Assembly (NCBI GenBank): GCA_037044905.1
Contig: JBAOKB010000162.1
Span: 1-64,000 of the forward strand
Direction: 5' to 3'
DNA from: Hortaea werneckii
Lineage: Eukaryota; Ascomycota; Dothideomycetes; Mycosphaerellales; Teratosphaeriaceae
Length of the DNA: 64,000 nucleotides
How positions within the stretch are numbered: position 1 is the first letter of the stretch; the number at the start of each line of letters is the position of its first letter. A model generated the notes under the pieces. The model did no database searches. It saw nothing but the letters and a program-made list of their open reading frames with translations, and was not told where the DNA came from. The position numbers and the translations under genes were made by a program. Below are positions 24,311 through 36,263 of the stretch, one piece after another.

Positions 24311-25925
24311 TTTGGCTGTGAATTGGGTATCTGTGTGTGTAGAGCTGCAGTGAGTCAGGATGAGGTTCAGCGACGAGGGATGAAGTGAAGGGGCAGAGAT
24401 GGCGTACCTGATGTGTTTGGTAGGGAAGTGTACGTCAAAGTGACTGGAGAGAGTGAGTGTTTGTTTGGGGAGTATCGAGAGAAAAAAGTCACACAGACAC
24501 CGCAGCTGCTAGTCTTGTTGGGCGGATGGTGGGGGTTGATTCAGCGGGGCAGGCGAGATGACGTGACGTAAAGCTTTACTGTAATCTGAGGCGTCTGATC
24601 CTACCGTCAACTGCGCAAATACCGTACTGTGCTGCTACTGCTGCCTCCTCCGAGGGATGATGGTTATGCCATCACTGCGTCTATAACGGAACAGCATCCC
24701 CTCATGCTCCATAGCGCCGACGTATGAGCTCTAAAGACGCGGTTACGCGTAGCCCCCGAAACATTCACGTCCCCCTCATCGCGCTCTCGCCGGCTTCCCC
24801 CGATCCTCCCTGGAGTCCCCGAGGGGTAGGCAACCTGCATATCGTTTCGTTCCGAGAATCATGTCGACGACCATCTTCACATCCTCTTGGGTCTTGCTGC
24901 TGTATCAGGCTGGTATTTCTGTCTGTAAAGGGTTGCACTTCGATCGCTCCACTTCGCCGAAACCCCTCAAAGCAGCTTAATCGGACCTTCTACGGCTGTT
25001 CAAGCGGCGGAAACGGCTGATAATAGCCAGGGCTCAGAACTCCCAACAGCATATAATTAACGAGACAGTGACAGCGCAGGTGCGCGTTAAACGCCTGACG
25101 AGAAAGCGTTGATTGGAAAGAGCTACTGCGATGTCGGACTCCGGCCGCTATCTCGACTCCAATCTCCTTATCGCTAGCGGATCAAGGCCTTGTTAGCCGT
25201 TTGCCTTCTCGAACGATGATCAGTAAACCGCAAGTCTTCTTAGACCATGTATGCTCTGCTATTGTCCCAGACGTCCTGCTTAAAAATATGTTCGGCCATG
25301 TTTGGACTCGGAGCCTTGAGCATGAGGTAGCTGTTGGTAACCCCGGCTTGATGTCAGGAGCATCCCGACAGATCTGCGCCGCATCGATTGCCGGTCTCGT
25401 GCGAATGGCGGCAGGCAGCATGGCAGTGAGCACTAATAAGGCTGTCTCAAATCTCACTCGCCAAAATTGACAGCACGTGTATGTGATGCAGACAAAATTG
25501 CTTGCAGTGTTCGTGGTGGCAACACATGGGTGGCGAGTAACGAACAGAAAATGCCCAGGTGAGGAAGCATGCGATCTGGCTAGACTCACGCGGTTGAAGA
25601 GGTGTCTAGGGAGGCCACGAGCAAAAGTCCCGTTTCATGTTGGGTTCATTGATTTGTACATTCCGTCAATTCAGTCATCAATCGTTTCTCCTATCTCATC
25701 TCTCTTGGCTCATAATATGAATCGCCTTTTCATCGTCATGAAGTGTTCCATGATAAGGGTAGAGCCAAGTTCAAGTCATAGAGATGGCCAGCATCTCTCC
25801 CTTTGTCCCCTCTCGTGAAACGCCGCAATGCGATTTCAAAGGTATATATTCCAGCTCGAACAAATCTTCCGAAGCTGAACACCCTCCTCTTCGACCCAGT
25901 GACAATACCACCATAGCACCCGGCT
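24311..25925. other. GAPDH promoter and intergenic region
   Basis: About 1.6 kb upstream of GAPDH, with no recognised gene. It should contain the strong GAPDH promoter; I did not identify individual elements with confidence. Confidence 0.5.
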
Positions 25926-26345
25926 TCAAACCGTCATAGTCTGCTGATGAAAGCACATCTTCCACTTACTCCCCTCCCACCTCCAGACACTGGAACAAAG
26001 CGCCTCAAACTCCACATCCTCTTCCTCTTCCTCCTCCCTCCCCTGCGCCGGTCCGGACGGCGGTCTAGTGGCCCTCGCCAGATAATTGATCACCGCGCCC
26101 TCGCGGCCGACAGGCAGGACGTCGACTTTGCTGAGCTCGAAGGACTTCCAGGGCACGAAGGCGGGCGAGTAGAGGATATCGGTGGTAGAGGGTTCGGAAT
26201 CCGCAGTCAGCTTCATGCCCATGGGGAACTGCATGATGCAGTCGTCGGTGATGTAGGGGATCATGGCTTTGCCGGATTTTTGGAGGGCGCGCCAGGTCGC
26301 TTCCTCGAGGTCGCGGATGGTGTAGCGGAGGTCATGGGTCGCCAT
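25926..26345 (-). CDS. SnoaL/DUF4440-like protein
   Basis: A 139-residue intact single-exon frame starting MATHDLRYTIRDLEEATWRA. The layout fits the NTF2-like fold of the SnoaL/DUF4440 group: an N-terminal helix, YITDDCIMQFPMG, then PWKSFELSKVDVLP, a strand-rich part and WRWEGSKWKMCFHQQ near the end. Members are small cytosolic proteins, some enzymes and some of unknown role. A run of six Glu in the middle (GREEEEEEDVEF) is a surface loop. No catalytic residue can be named, so no reaction is proposed. Confidence 0.7.
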   Translation of the reverse strand: MATHDLRYTIRDLEEATWRALQKSGKAMIPYITDDCIMQFPMGMKLTADSEPSTTDILYSPAFVPWKSFELSKVDVLPVGREGAVINYLARATRPPSGPAQGREEEEEEDVEFEALCSSVWRWEGSKWKMCFHQQTMTV

Positions 26346-26624
26346 GGTAGAGCGGTTCAGGCCTATTGCTGGACGGTCAGTTGTGTGACCCTGCGATTTG
26401 TTGATGTTTGGGTGAAGCGATAGGAGGGGCTTGCGTCATTTGTGAGGTCATTTCTTGGTATTAATCAAAATCTGGCTCAGGGAAGAGGCGGGGGGTGAAA
26501 GCGGGCAAAAAGAATTGATTGAAGAAAGAAATAAATTGCAATTAAAGCTAACGCTTAAAGCTGCAGAACGCCTATACCATTGCCACATCTCAGCACTTCC
26601 TCAAACATTCGGACGCTCCTTCCT

Positions 26625-27315
26625 TTAATATTTCCCCATCTCCTTCTCATCATCGTCACCTCCGCCGCTCGTCATCACTCTATCACCATCGAACGTCCAC
26701 CTTCCCTCAGCCTCCTCAGGCTCATCGTCCAACTCCACAATCTCCGGTCCCAAGCTTAAACAAACCCCTGGCGAGCAAATCATCCGACCTGTCCACCAGC
26801 TCCTGCACCTCCATCCCAAGACACTTGCTCACCAATTCCACAACTTCCCGATAATCAGCCTTCTCCCTATTCTTCTCCTTCACATGCTGTCTAATCTCGT
26901 CAAGCTGCCTGTTCTTCCTCCTCAGGCCACGGCCATGGGATCTCACGAATCGCCTCAGACTCTCGCTCGTGCGCTCAGCGGCATCCAGTTCCTCTCTGAG
27001 CGCGGCACATTGTTCCTGTGACGCTTCGAGGTCTTCCAAAAGTCCGCCGACCTCGTCGCTTAACGTGCGAGCTTGTTGCTTCGCGATATCCAGCCCGGCT
27101 TGGAGTTGCAAGTTTTCGTTTTGGACTTCGTGAGCTTCGGTATGCGCTTCTTGAAGTCGGAGGCTTTGAGCGGTGATGAACAGTTGTGTGCCCTGGCGCT
27201 CGGCTTCGATGGAGGACGCAAGTCTCTGGATGAGCCCCTGCGCCTCGTGGGACACGTCGTCGCGGGACAGGGCCATCAACTTGACCAGAGTGCTGTTGGT
27301 GATGTTTTCGCCCAT
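26625..27315 (-). CDS. Coiled-coil protein of unknown function
   Basis: Starts MGENITNSTLVKLMALSRDD and continues as long heptad-like sequence rich in Glu, Gln, Leu and Arg (residues about 30-150), ending with VSKCLGMEVQELVDRSDDLL. As written the frame stops at 26722 after 197 residues. Removing one C from CCC 26749-26751 would continue into an acidic tail (GPEIVELDDEPEEAEG) that stops at 26625, giving 229 residues. The acidic tail looks more natural than the short as-written end and fits the one-base errors seen elsewhere, but this is not proven. I recognise no domain; a structural or scaffold role is only a guess from the coiled coil. Confidence 0.6.
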
Positions 27316-29163
27316 GTTGGTTGTCTTTCGGTCTGTCTTTTGGTGCCTTGGTTGGAAATTGAGTGGATTTAGATGGCTCTTGGGAGGCAGTAAGTGGTTA
27401 TGCGCAGTTGGAAGAATGCAGTGGATGGAGAATCTTCCAAGAGGCCTGCAAGGTCGGGACTTATATCAAGTAATGCTTGCGATGCACTCTGCATTTAGCT
27501 TTTGGAATTACCTGCTCGTGGTGCGCTCTGCATTTAACTTTGGGCAGTCCCAGCGTTGGGATGCATTTGTTTCAATACCTGTTTCTCACGCCAAGCCCAG
27601 GTGCAGTAATCTTCACTTGCGCTATTGTTCTATCTTACCATTGAATGCCAACGCTCCCAGTGCCTGCATAATGAGCTTGAACATCATAGTGCGCTTGATT
27701 CTGAGATTGCTACTTTTGGTTGTAGCTCGCCGAAGTATGATCATCGTCTTCCCCTAGGCCTGGGTTGGGGCGCAATTTAGCTATGCCGAAAACAAGACTC
27801 ATACACATATCGACAAGACCCTTTTTTCTTGAGTTTTCGAAGTGTGTTTTCATCGTGATGTCCGTTTCATCTGCCTGCGTTCATTGGCGTACGCATGGAA
27901 TGGTCCGCATCACCAGTGGGATCAAATGGCCGATGAATTTGGCAGGGGAATGTTTCTGAGAGCCCCTAGAGAAGTCGTTGTAAAAGCTGCGTATTGCCTA
28001 GGTAGTTAAGCTAACCTCGAAGTGCGTATCTGCGAAATTTTCATGAGCCGATCTCACCGCAGTAGCAAGCTCTGCTACCTGAACAGGCTGGTAACGCTGT
28101 TCGGGAACGCCATAGGTGCTGTGATCGAGGAAGACCAACAGCAGAATAGGCGGTCACCTGCTCATCGGCCTAGACTCCAGGACGTATCACTCTAGATCTT
28201 AGGTCGAGGGCAGTAATCGTCATTCTGTTTGTCCATTCGGTCATGTTGGCGAATTGGGATTCGCACGGCCGGATTCGATGGCCCTTTACTCTGCTTCTTC
28301 TCGCGGTGATTATGTGTCCAAAGACCGGACTGCAGGACGGCTGGATGATTGATGCAGATAAGAGAGAGAACGCAAGCGATGGGTCTTAAGAAATTGAAAC
28401 TACCACGGATAGGCAGATGCATGTAGTTAAATAGGGGGTTCATTTCATGATCAACATACCGCCATCTCTAATGACTTTTCCCGTATCGAATCGTCGACGC
28501 GCTTTTTCATGAAGCCGATTCACCATTGACTGTGCCGCCATGCCCAAGGGTGGCTTGATCTCCAGGATGGACAGACGATGTCTCCATCTGCCCAGCACGG
28601 GCACCAGTTTTCTGCTTCTGAACCTGCCTTGTGACTTTGCTTCTGTATCATTTTGACGCAGGTACGAGCTCGCTATCCGCGGCTGTCAGGATGTCAAGGC
28701 TGCATGATGTACCTTACCCTCTATGGCAAGATGTACCTACGTGCTGTACATCTACCTTGGCACTGTCGCTTATGCGAGTGGAGCCATACCAACATACTGT
28801 ATCGGGTGATGATTTCTTGCCTCGGCTGCTCGCATCCCAACCCCAGACGGAACGATCAACCGTCTGGGGAAGCTCCACCACCATTGTGAACCCTGTTGCC
28901 TGCCGTCCCTGTTTCTTCCTTTCTTTCGTGGTCAATCATACAACCAACTCAACATTGGACAAAAGCCAACGGGATCTAGCGAGGGAGTAGAAATTTTCAC
29001 AAAGGAGCTAGATTATAGAACCGCTGTACACTCTTGCAAGCCTCTGCGCACCACTTGCGACTACCAACGCAGTACCGTCCGGCAGAATCATGATCAGCGA
29101 GACAGGGTGGTAGCAGAGACAAGGCAGCAATCGGTAGGACGAATACACCAGCAACACCAAGCC
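27316..29163. other. Intergenic, no recognised gene; one imperfect direct repeat
   Basis: About 1.8 kb. A 22-bp imperfect direct repeat (core CTCTGCATTTA) occurs near 27483 and 27520, upstream of the coiled-coil gene. Frames are short and without family signature. Confidence 0.5.
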
Positions 29164-31772
29164 ATGTCTCGATCAGCACCGCCGCCACCACACTCATCGC
29201 CGCCCGATCTCGCCATTGTCGGCAACACCCTCCAAATCCATCCGTCCAGCATCGCCGACACATCCTTCGCTTCACAAGAGCAATCCCTCCTCGAACCCTA
29301 CGCCCGATTCCGCCGTCAGCCCATCAATGCACTCCAGGAGCTCGGCCTCCACGTTCTCGGTGAAGGATGGAGGAGCTACGATGAAATCGTTGGCCAGGAG
29401 ATCTTCTATCCGGCTTCAGCGAGAACATGAAGGGCATGGTCATGGCCCAGGAACGCTTGCAGAAAAAGATTGCCGAGCTGGCAGGGAAGCGTATGGAGGT
29501 TGAGATCCACGAAGGCTTGCTCGGACCCAAGGGACCAGAGGGCGAGGCACATGAGCACAGGAAGCGGAGACTCGAACGGAGAAGGGAGATCGAAGCCCAG
29601 CTCCGCGAGGTCGCTGAGGACTGGACGGACAAGATGATCTGCAAGATGGAGAGCAAATACTTCATCCGCTCGGCCTATTACCTCTGCACGCAGCTCCTCA
29701 CCCGCGCCTACCATCAAGGCATCCACGTCTCGAGCGACGAAGTCCTGCATCTCCGCAATGTAGCCGCCGAAGCCGCAAAGAAGAAACAGAGCATCATCTT
29801 CCTCCCCTGCCACAAATCACATGTCGACTACGTCTCCCTTCAACTCATCTGCTACCGCTTAGGTCTCGCCTTACCAACCGTGGTAGCAGGCGATAACCTG
29901 AACTTCCCCGTCGTAGGCTCTTTCCTCCAACATGCAGGCGCCATGTGGATCCGGCGATCGTTCGGAGACGATCAACTATACACGACGTTAGTCCAGTCAT
30001 ACATGGACACTCTCCTCCAGAACGGCTACAACATCGAATGCTTCGTGGAAGGCGGCCGTTCTCGAACCGGAAAACTGTTGCAGCCCAAATTCGGCATCCT
30101 AAGTTTCCTTCTGGATAGCGTGCTGTCGGGCCGCGTAGAAGATGCCATCGTTTGTCCCGTCAGCACGCAGTACGACAAAGTCATCGAAGTTGATTCTTAC
30201 GTGAGCGAACTCCTCGGCCAGCCTAAACCCAAGGAAGACCTGGCGGGGTTATTGTCCGCGTCGAGTGTCCTCTCCTTGAAATTAGGCCGCGTCGATGTTC
30301 GATTCCATGAACCCTGGAGCCTTAGGGGTTTTATCGATGAGCATCGCTCGCGACTTTTACAGAAATCGCTGCCTAGTGTAGGGGAAATGAAGGTTGACTT
30401 TACGCTCAAACGGCGACTTCTGACTACTCTGGGTTACAAAGTACTCTCGGACATCAACGACGCTTCGGTCGTAATGCCTACAGCTCTCGTCGGTACTGTC
30501 CTTCTCACTCTCCGAGGGCGTGGGGTAGGCAAATCCGAGCTTGTCCGCCGAGTCGAATGGCTCAGCGATCGAGTGCGCGCACAAGGAGGTCGTGTCGCAC
30601 ACTTCGCCGGCCAATCAACAGAAGCAGTCGTGGACAAGGCCCTGGAGGTCCTTGGCCCCAACCTCGTTGGTGACGTCCCTGGTCTACCAGAATCTACATT
30701 CTATGCGCAGGATAGGTTCCAACTCAGCTTCTACCGCAACATGACGATTCATCTTTTCGTCTCCCAGGCCCTCGTTTGCGCGGCCATGTACACGAAAGTC
30801 AAACTTGGCAGCAGCGGCGGCAGCGGCGAGGAAGAGAAGCCAAGTCAGCGGATGACTTATCAAGATCTGTACGACTATACATTCTTCCTTTCTCAGCTCT
30901 TCCGCGCCGAATTTATCTTCCCTACTACGCCTTTAGCGGAGAATCTGAAAGGGACGTTGAAAGGCTTGGAGGAGGATTGTATCCTTAAGACATATCCTCT
31001 CGCTCCTGATGCCGACCGTCAGGTCGATGATACCAGTCCAGGCGAGGAGATGGAGAAAGAGACACAGATCGAATCCACTGGACTCCACCCTCTAGAACGC
31101 GCAAACGGGAGGGAAAGCTACGACTTCTACTGCTTCCTCATCTGGCCCTTTGTCGAGGCAAGCTGGCTAGGAAACCTGAGTCTCTTTATGCTTACACCTC
31201 CCACACCACTCTCATCTCCCGAGGACAACAACACAACATCATTCGACACGCAGGACAACGGAATCTGGCTCGACCTCAAACTCGTACAAACCAAAGCCCA
31301 ACTCCTAGGCAAAACCCTCTACCACCAAGGCGACCTGTCCTACTTCGAAGCCGTGAACAAAGAAGCCCTCGCGAACTCCTTCTCGCGCTCGGAAGAGGCG
31401 GGAATAATCCTCATCGACCGTCCATCTTCACACTCTTCATCCTCCGCTTCTGGTCCCCAACCCTCAGGCTCAACACCAGCTCCTCCTTCAACAAAATCCG
31501 CGACAACGAAAGTCCGTCTTCATCCCTCCTGGACACCGCCTCGCGATCCCTCAACAGGGCACCTCCTGCCTGAAGGGCGATTATGGGATTTCTGTGAGCG
31601 CATCTCGCAGGCGAGACGGGAAGGCAAGAACCGACGGGATGGGGCGAGCGTGAGACGAAGAGTCTTGGGACTGGTGGAGATGGTGGGGAGTAGTTTGTTT
31701 GAACAAGAAGACGGTGGGGAAAGAGCGGTGGGGGTGGGAGAGAAGCGAGGAGTAGGCTGTAGATACCACTAA
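29164..31772 (+). CDS. PlsB/GNPAT-type glycerol-phosphate or DHAP acyltransferase
   Basis: Transfers an acyl chain to glycerol-3-phosphate or dihydroxyacetone phosphate, the first step of glycerolipid synthesis. Motif I is HKSHVDYVS (H-x4-D), followed by GAMWIRRSFG and the substrate-binding FVEGGRSRTGK, the PlsB/GNPAT pattern and not the yeast Gat1/Gat2 one. The ATG at 29164 is in GCCATGTC context. One G seems missing at GG 29412-29413: before it the frame reads EIVGQEIFYP, after it ENMKGMVMAQERL, and adding one base joins them (869 residues). The remaining 781-codon frame is open. Human GNPAT is peroxisomal and ends in a PTS1 signal; this protein ends CRYH, so its location is unclear. It is single exon. 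Confidence 0.88.
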
Positions 31773-32432
31773 TGATTTTTGCTTGCAAGGCTTCAATTAC
31801 TTAATGTTGTGAGGGGAGTCCTTCGTCTTGTTTACACCCTTACCTTTTCGCTTCAGGAGATCTAATGCGAGGAAGGTTTAAACTTGATACATCGTGATGA
31901 CTGTTGGAAATTGGATGCATATGGAATGATCTTTCCGTCCGCTCCCCAAAGATTTACTCTGCAAGAGTTCTGACAGAACGAAGAGAAAGTCTCACTTGCC
32001 CATTTTTACTCTTGCATGTAGCTTCAGCACGAGAAACAGGAAACGCGAGAAACAATACACTGCCCATTGTGGCTTGTTCATGAAAAATTCACTTTCGATC
32101 CTATTGCCCTAGTTCCAACACACAGGCTTTGTATAGGCACCCAGACGCCATGCTAAAATCCTCGCCTATTCCAAGCCCAAATGTTCTCATCCCAAATCCC
32201 TTGCCCATTTCCTTGTCGAAACTCCCTGACTGCATTCGTTCGCGAGATCCGTTTCCGTTTCGTGAGAGAGGATTGTTTCTCCTTCCCCAAACCGACCAAG
32301 GTCTAAATCCGAGTGGCGCACGTATTCGCCTGTGGCTTTTCGACCGGATAACCAAAAGATGTGTATAAAATGAAAACCGACCAAAAACCAAAAAGCAAAG
32401 AAACCCCTCCTTTGTCCATTCCCACCGTTTCT
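31773..32432. other. Convergent 3' regions
   Basis: The acyltransferase (+) and the DUF3112 gene (-) end toward this interval. It is probably 3' untranslated sequence. The frames seen in it have no family signature. Confidence 0.55.
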
Positions 32433-33907
32433 TTAAATCCCAGACTTCGTACTCACCGGCCTCGCCGGCAAATTCGCAGTGGAAGAGACAGGGCGGAGAG
32501 CCCACTTGCCACTCCTCGGATCCCAACCCATCTCCGCCTCAGCGCCCTGGACACCCACATCCGCAGCGGTAGGGGCAGCATAATGAGATCGAGCGCCTGA
32601 GCCCAGATCCCCGTCCTCATCGGCGACAAATCCCCCCTTCCCAGCAATCCGCTCTTCAAAAGCCCCGTAGGGCACAGGCTGGAAGCCGTCCTCGCCGATC
32701 CCCGCGCTGACGTCTTCGCGGGAGATACCGCCCCAGGATACGCGGCTGGCGCGGCCCAGGGAAGAGCGACTGCCGCCCCACGAGACGCGGGCGGAGTTCA
32801 AGCCCGACGCCTGCGAGCCCGTGAGGTGCCGCATGGAGTCGCGGTTGCCGAGGGCGATCTTCTCATTGCCCGGCTCGCCGGCGAAAGTGAAGCCGCCGGC
32901 GTAAGAGTAAGGACCTTTAGCGCCGTTGGGGATGAAGAAGCGCTTGTCGATGCGGAGCGCGAGCCAGGCGAGGGTGACGCAGATTTCGATGGAGAAGTTG
33001 AAGACGTAGAAGCAGGCCTTGGAGAAGTACCAGGGGGTTTCGGGGTTGGTGGAGGCGCGCGGGGGGAGGTAGAGGGTCGCGGCGCGCCAGCAGGCGCCGA
33101 GGTCGAGGAAGACGGCCGAGATGAGGATGAGGAGGATCTTGGCGCGCATGGAGCCCGTGCCGAATTTGTCGATGGAGCGACGGTTGGGGTTGAAGTGGCG
33201 GCCGGCGACGGAGGCGAGGACGATGGGGATGGGTAGGAAGGCGACGATGGCGTAGAGGGTTTCGCCGTAGAGTTGGATGTCCCGGACTGCGTCGAGGGTG
33301 GATTCCGAGAGGGTGTAGAAAGAGAGGATGACGCCGACGATGAGGCAGATGATACTGCCGATGATGATGAAGAGGAGGACGGGTAAGGCGATGGAGAAGG
33401 GTTTGGACCAGCCGATGTGAGGGTGTTGAGCTCGGACGACGCGTTGGGTGAAGAAGAGGTTGGCGATGAAGAGGAGGATGATGCCGGCGTAGACGAAGAC
33501 CATGGCGGCGATTCCTACTCGTACGCTCCTCGGATAGAAAGACCAGGCGATACGCAGCGTGGTGGCGCAGATTCGTGTGAAGCAGAATCCGAACATCATT
33601 CCGCTAATGACGAATTTCTTCCCCCGACGCATGTTGAACTTGAAGAGACCCATATGGCCGGCAGCGGCGCATAAGAAGAGGAAAAGGAAGACAGCGCAGA
33701 CCGGGACATCTGGTATCACAGATGGGGTCTCGCCCAGCGCCTGTTCTTGAGGAGGGTACGGCTTGCCATGAGCTTGAGCGACCTGTCTTGCGTTAGTTCG
33801 GGAGAGCGATTATGCAGATGAACTTGAATTGGAATGCGTCTTACGGTGGCGGGGTCCGGGAAGCTCTGTCCCTGGCCTTGGCCAGAGCCTTGCTGAGCAT
33901 CCGACAT
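32433..33907 (-). CDS. DUF3112 seven-helix membrane protein
   Basis: Predicted 470 residues in two exons (33845-33907 and 32433-33782; intron 33783-33844, GTAAGA...CAG with CTAAC branch site). The short first exon reads MSDAQQGSGQGQGQSFPDPAT. Exon 2 holds about seven hydrophobic helices between residues 45 and 310, with the loop MRRGKKFVISGMMFGFCFTRIC and the C-terminal helix pair ACFYVFNFSIEICVTLAWLAL. A cytoplasmic tail of about 150 residues is rich in Ser, Gly and Arg (RVSWGGSRSSLGRASRVSW), a likely phosphorylation region. This layout fits the fungal DUF3112 family, sometimes labelled GPCR-like; no ligand is known. The frame is intact. Confidence 0.78.
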
Positions 33908-35739
33908 ACTGGTGGTAGGAAGCCCAGCGGATACTCGCCACACTTCCAGGCCGAGAAAGAGCAAAAGAGAGCACGACAGTAATGCCCAAAAGTGTACTCT
34001 TGGAGCACAAAGGCTCAGGATTGCGCGCAATGAGGACGGGATACTAGATGATAGGAAGGGCAACCGACGATAGGAGTAGTAGTAATAGGTCCAGTATCAC
34101 CTTCACATCCAGCAAAGCAGGAACGTTGACGCTAACCCTCCCATTCGAACCGCACGAAGGTTCGACTGCTCGAATTGGCAAGAAAGCTTGACCCCTAGGA
34201 ATCCACAGACCGTTTGGGACGAAGTCGTGACACGTCTCAGGACCGGAAAGGAATCAGCAGCAAGCCAGTCGTAGCAGCAGTAGTAGAAACAATAATAATA
34301 GAGCAAAACCGACAGTTGCCAGAGGACCTAGCGTCGCGACCTTGGTCCCATTGAAACCTTAGGTTCGCGTCATTTTGCGTGGTTTAAGTGGCGGTTGGGG
34401 AGCCGTGCGGGCGTAGGAGCGAGCCATCATCAGGACAACGACCACCAGATGAACGCTGCATATTCAAGCCAGATCCCGGTTCCAGCAGGGGCTCCTCAAT
34501 GGTCAGACGTGCAGATAGAGTGCGATATAAGGTTGGACAGGGCAGCGGGAGGCTTTCGTCCATGACGCGAAGAGGGAGACGGGAGACGGGAGCACGGGAG
34601 CACGGGACTTGGGGAACATGAGCACCGACCGATCGCACACGGAACGTTTAGGCTGCGGAACGCCGACTGTCTGAACCGTTTTGAGGAGGGACTGATGTTT
34701 TGGGTTGGTTTTGGAAATGAATTATAAATAGATGAGATCTTTATAGATGCTTCTGGGGGATGTGTGAGGGAGAAGCTGTAAGGGAGGATCGGGTGCAAGT
34801 GCTTAAACTGATCATCTCGCGTGGAATGAAGGCAGCATTTGAATCCATCTTATCAATAACAAACACACGATGTATGGCGACGTTGGAAATTGGGTTCCCA
34901 TTCGATTCCCGTCCGCGGGAATAAGCGCCCATCTGCCATGATTTCTATCTGAACGGTCAGACCACAGATCCTTACCCCCCACCATCGGCATCGGCGTCTT
35001 CCCAAACCCTTGCTCGATGGCGTGGAAGATCTGCAGGAACGGGGACTTGGACGTAGGATCAGCGTCGAAGCTGGCCAAGATAGCAGCTACTAGCATACTG
35101 ACGAATTCCACTCAAACGAACAGTATATGATTGCGGCATTCAGGACTCATTCTCAAGGACAAGCGTCAATAATAAATTAAACAATCCTCCCATACCTGCA
35201 GATGTTGTGAAATGACATCCTATAGCTCTGTCCAAGCCCAGCGCCACAAGCGGCGTGATGCTAGGAGACTGCGCAGGTGTGCAGATTGACCACTACATTA
35301 CCTCCCTATGATGTGCGCCATGACTTTCTTCTCCAGAAGTCTGATCCTATCCCGTGCAGATCGACGCACTCTCTTCTCCTCTCTACGATTAGCCATACAC
35401 CGAGCAGAGTCTCCTCCTTCTCCGGACATATCCACGCATAAGCTATTCAATCGGCAGCTTTAAAGCCTGGCGTTTGCCCCTGTCCACGCAGTATTTGCTT
35501 CTTACAACAATTCCAATCGTTCCACCAACACCACGCTCGCTACAAATTACCATCCCATAGAGACGTTCAACTGAGAATCATAGACAGCGACTGTACGCCA
35601 GACGCAGTGCTCAATCGTAAGCCAATCCTCGCCAAACGCGCAGACACAACATACAACCACAGTTCTGACCCGCATATCAGCGACTGTCGACCCAATCCTT
35701 CGCGTCCAGAGACTCTCAGAAACGCACTTCGAACCTACA
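33908..35739. other. Intergenic, no recognised gene
   Basis: About 1.8 kb. The part near 33908 is the promoter side of the DUF3112 gene. I see only short frames and no RNA gene or repeat that I can support. Confidence 0.5.
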
Positions 35740-36195
35740 ATGCCTCGCGCGAACATATCCAAGGGCTTCTTGCTGCCCAACTCCCTCCGTTGGAAAGATA
35801 TCCGAGCATGGTATGACTACCACTTTGGGACCCGTACGTCATGGCGACAGGTATAAGACCTATACCAGCCACAATGAACAGACATGGCTAGTCCTTGGTC
35901 TCCTCAATACGGCAAACACGCTCCTGCGACCGACAAATTGGCTTTTGTGTGGATGGTGGAAGAGAATGGCGAACGACTTTCTCAGTCAGTCCGGGCTCGA
36001 ATCGTTCATCGCTTGGCCAGAGAGAACCGCGTCTCTGTCCACATTAAGGACGCGGTCCGGCGTTCGTGGGACCAGCTTATCCCACTGCGGGGGTCCCGGC
36101 GCGCGACAATCCAAACGGCTTTCGAGACTCGAGAGCACTCTGGCATTGAGGCAACTCAGCATGCAGCGTACACGAGCCCTCCGGGATCCTCATGA
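35740..36195 (+). CDS. Candidate small two-exon gene, function unknown
   Basis: An ATG at 35740 opens MPRANISKGFLLPNSLRWKD. A possible 48-bp intron at 35834-35881 (GTACGT...ACAG) joins in phase to a frame reading MASPWSPQYGKHAPATDK and then ENGERLSQSVRARIVHRLAR, stopping at 36195: 135 residues in total. The exact phase match and the Arg/Leu helix-like composition argue for a real gene; the lack of any recognised family argues against. It is convergent with the histidine kinase gene, 68 bp away. Confidence 0.35.
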
Positions 36196-36263
36196 CAGCA
36201 GGGTAACAACTACAGGCGGAGGACAGGTTCCCCATCCTTCGTCAAACCCAGATATTACTCCCT

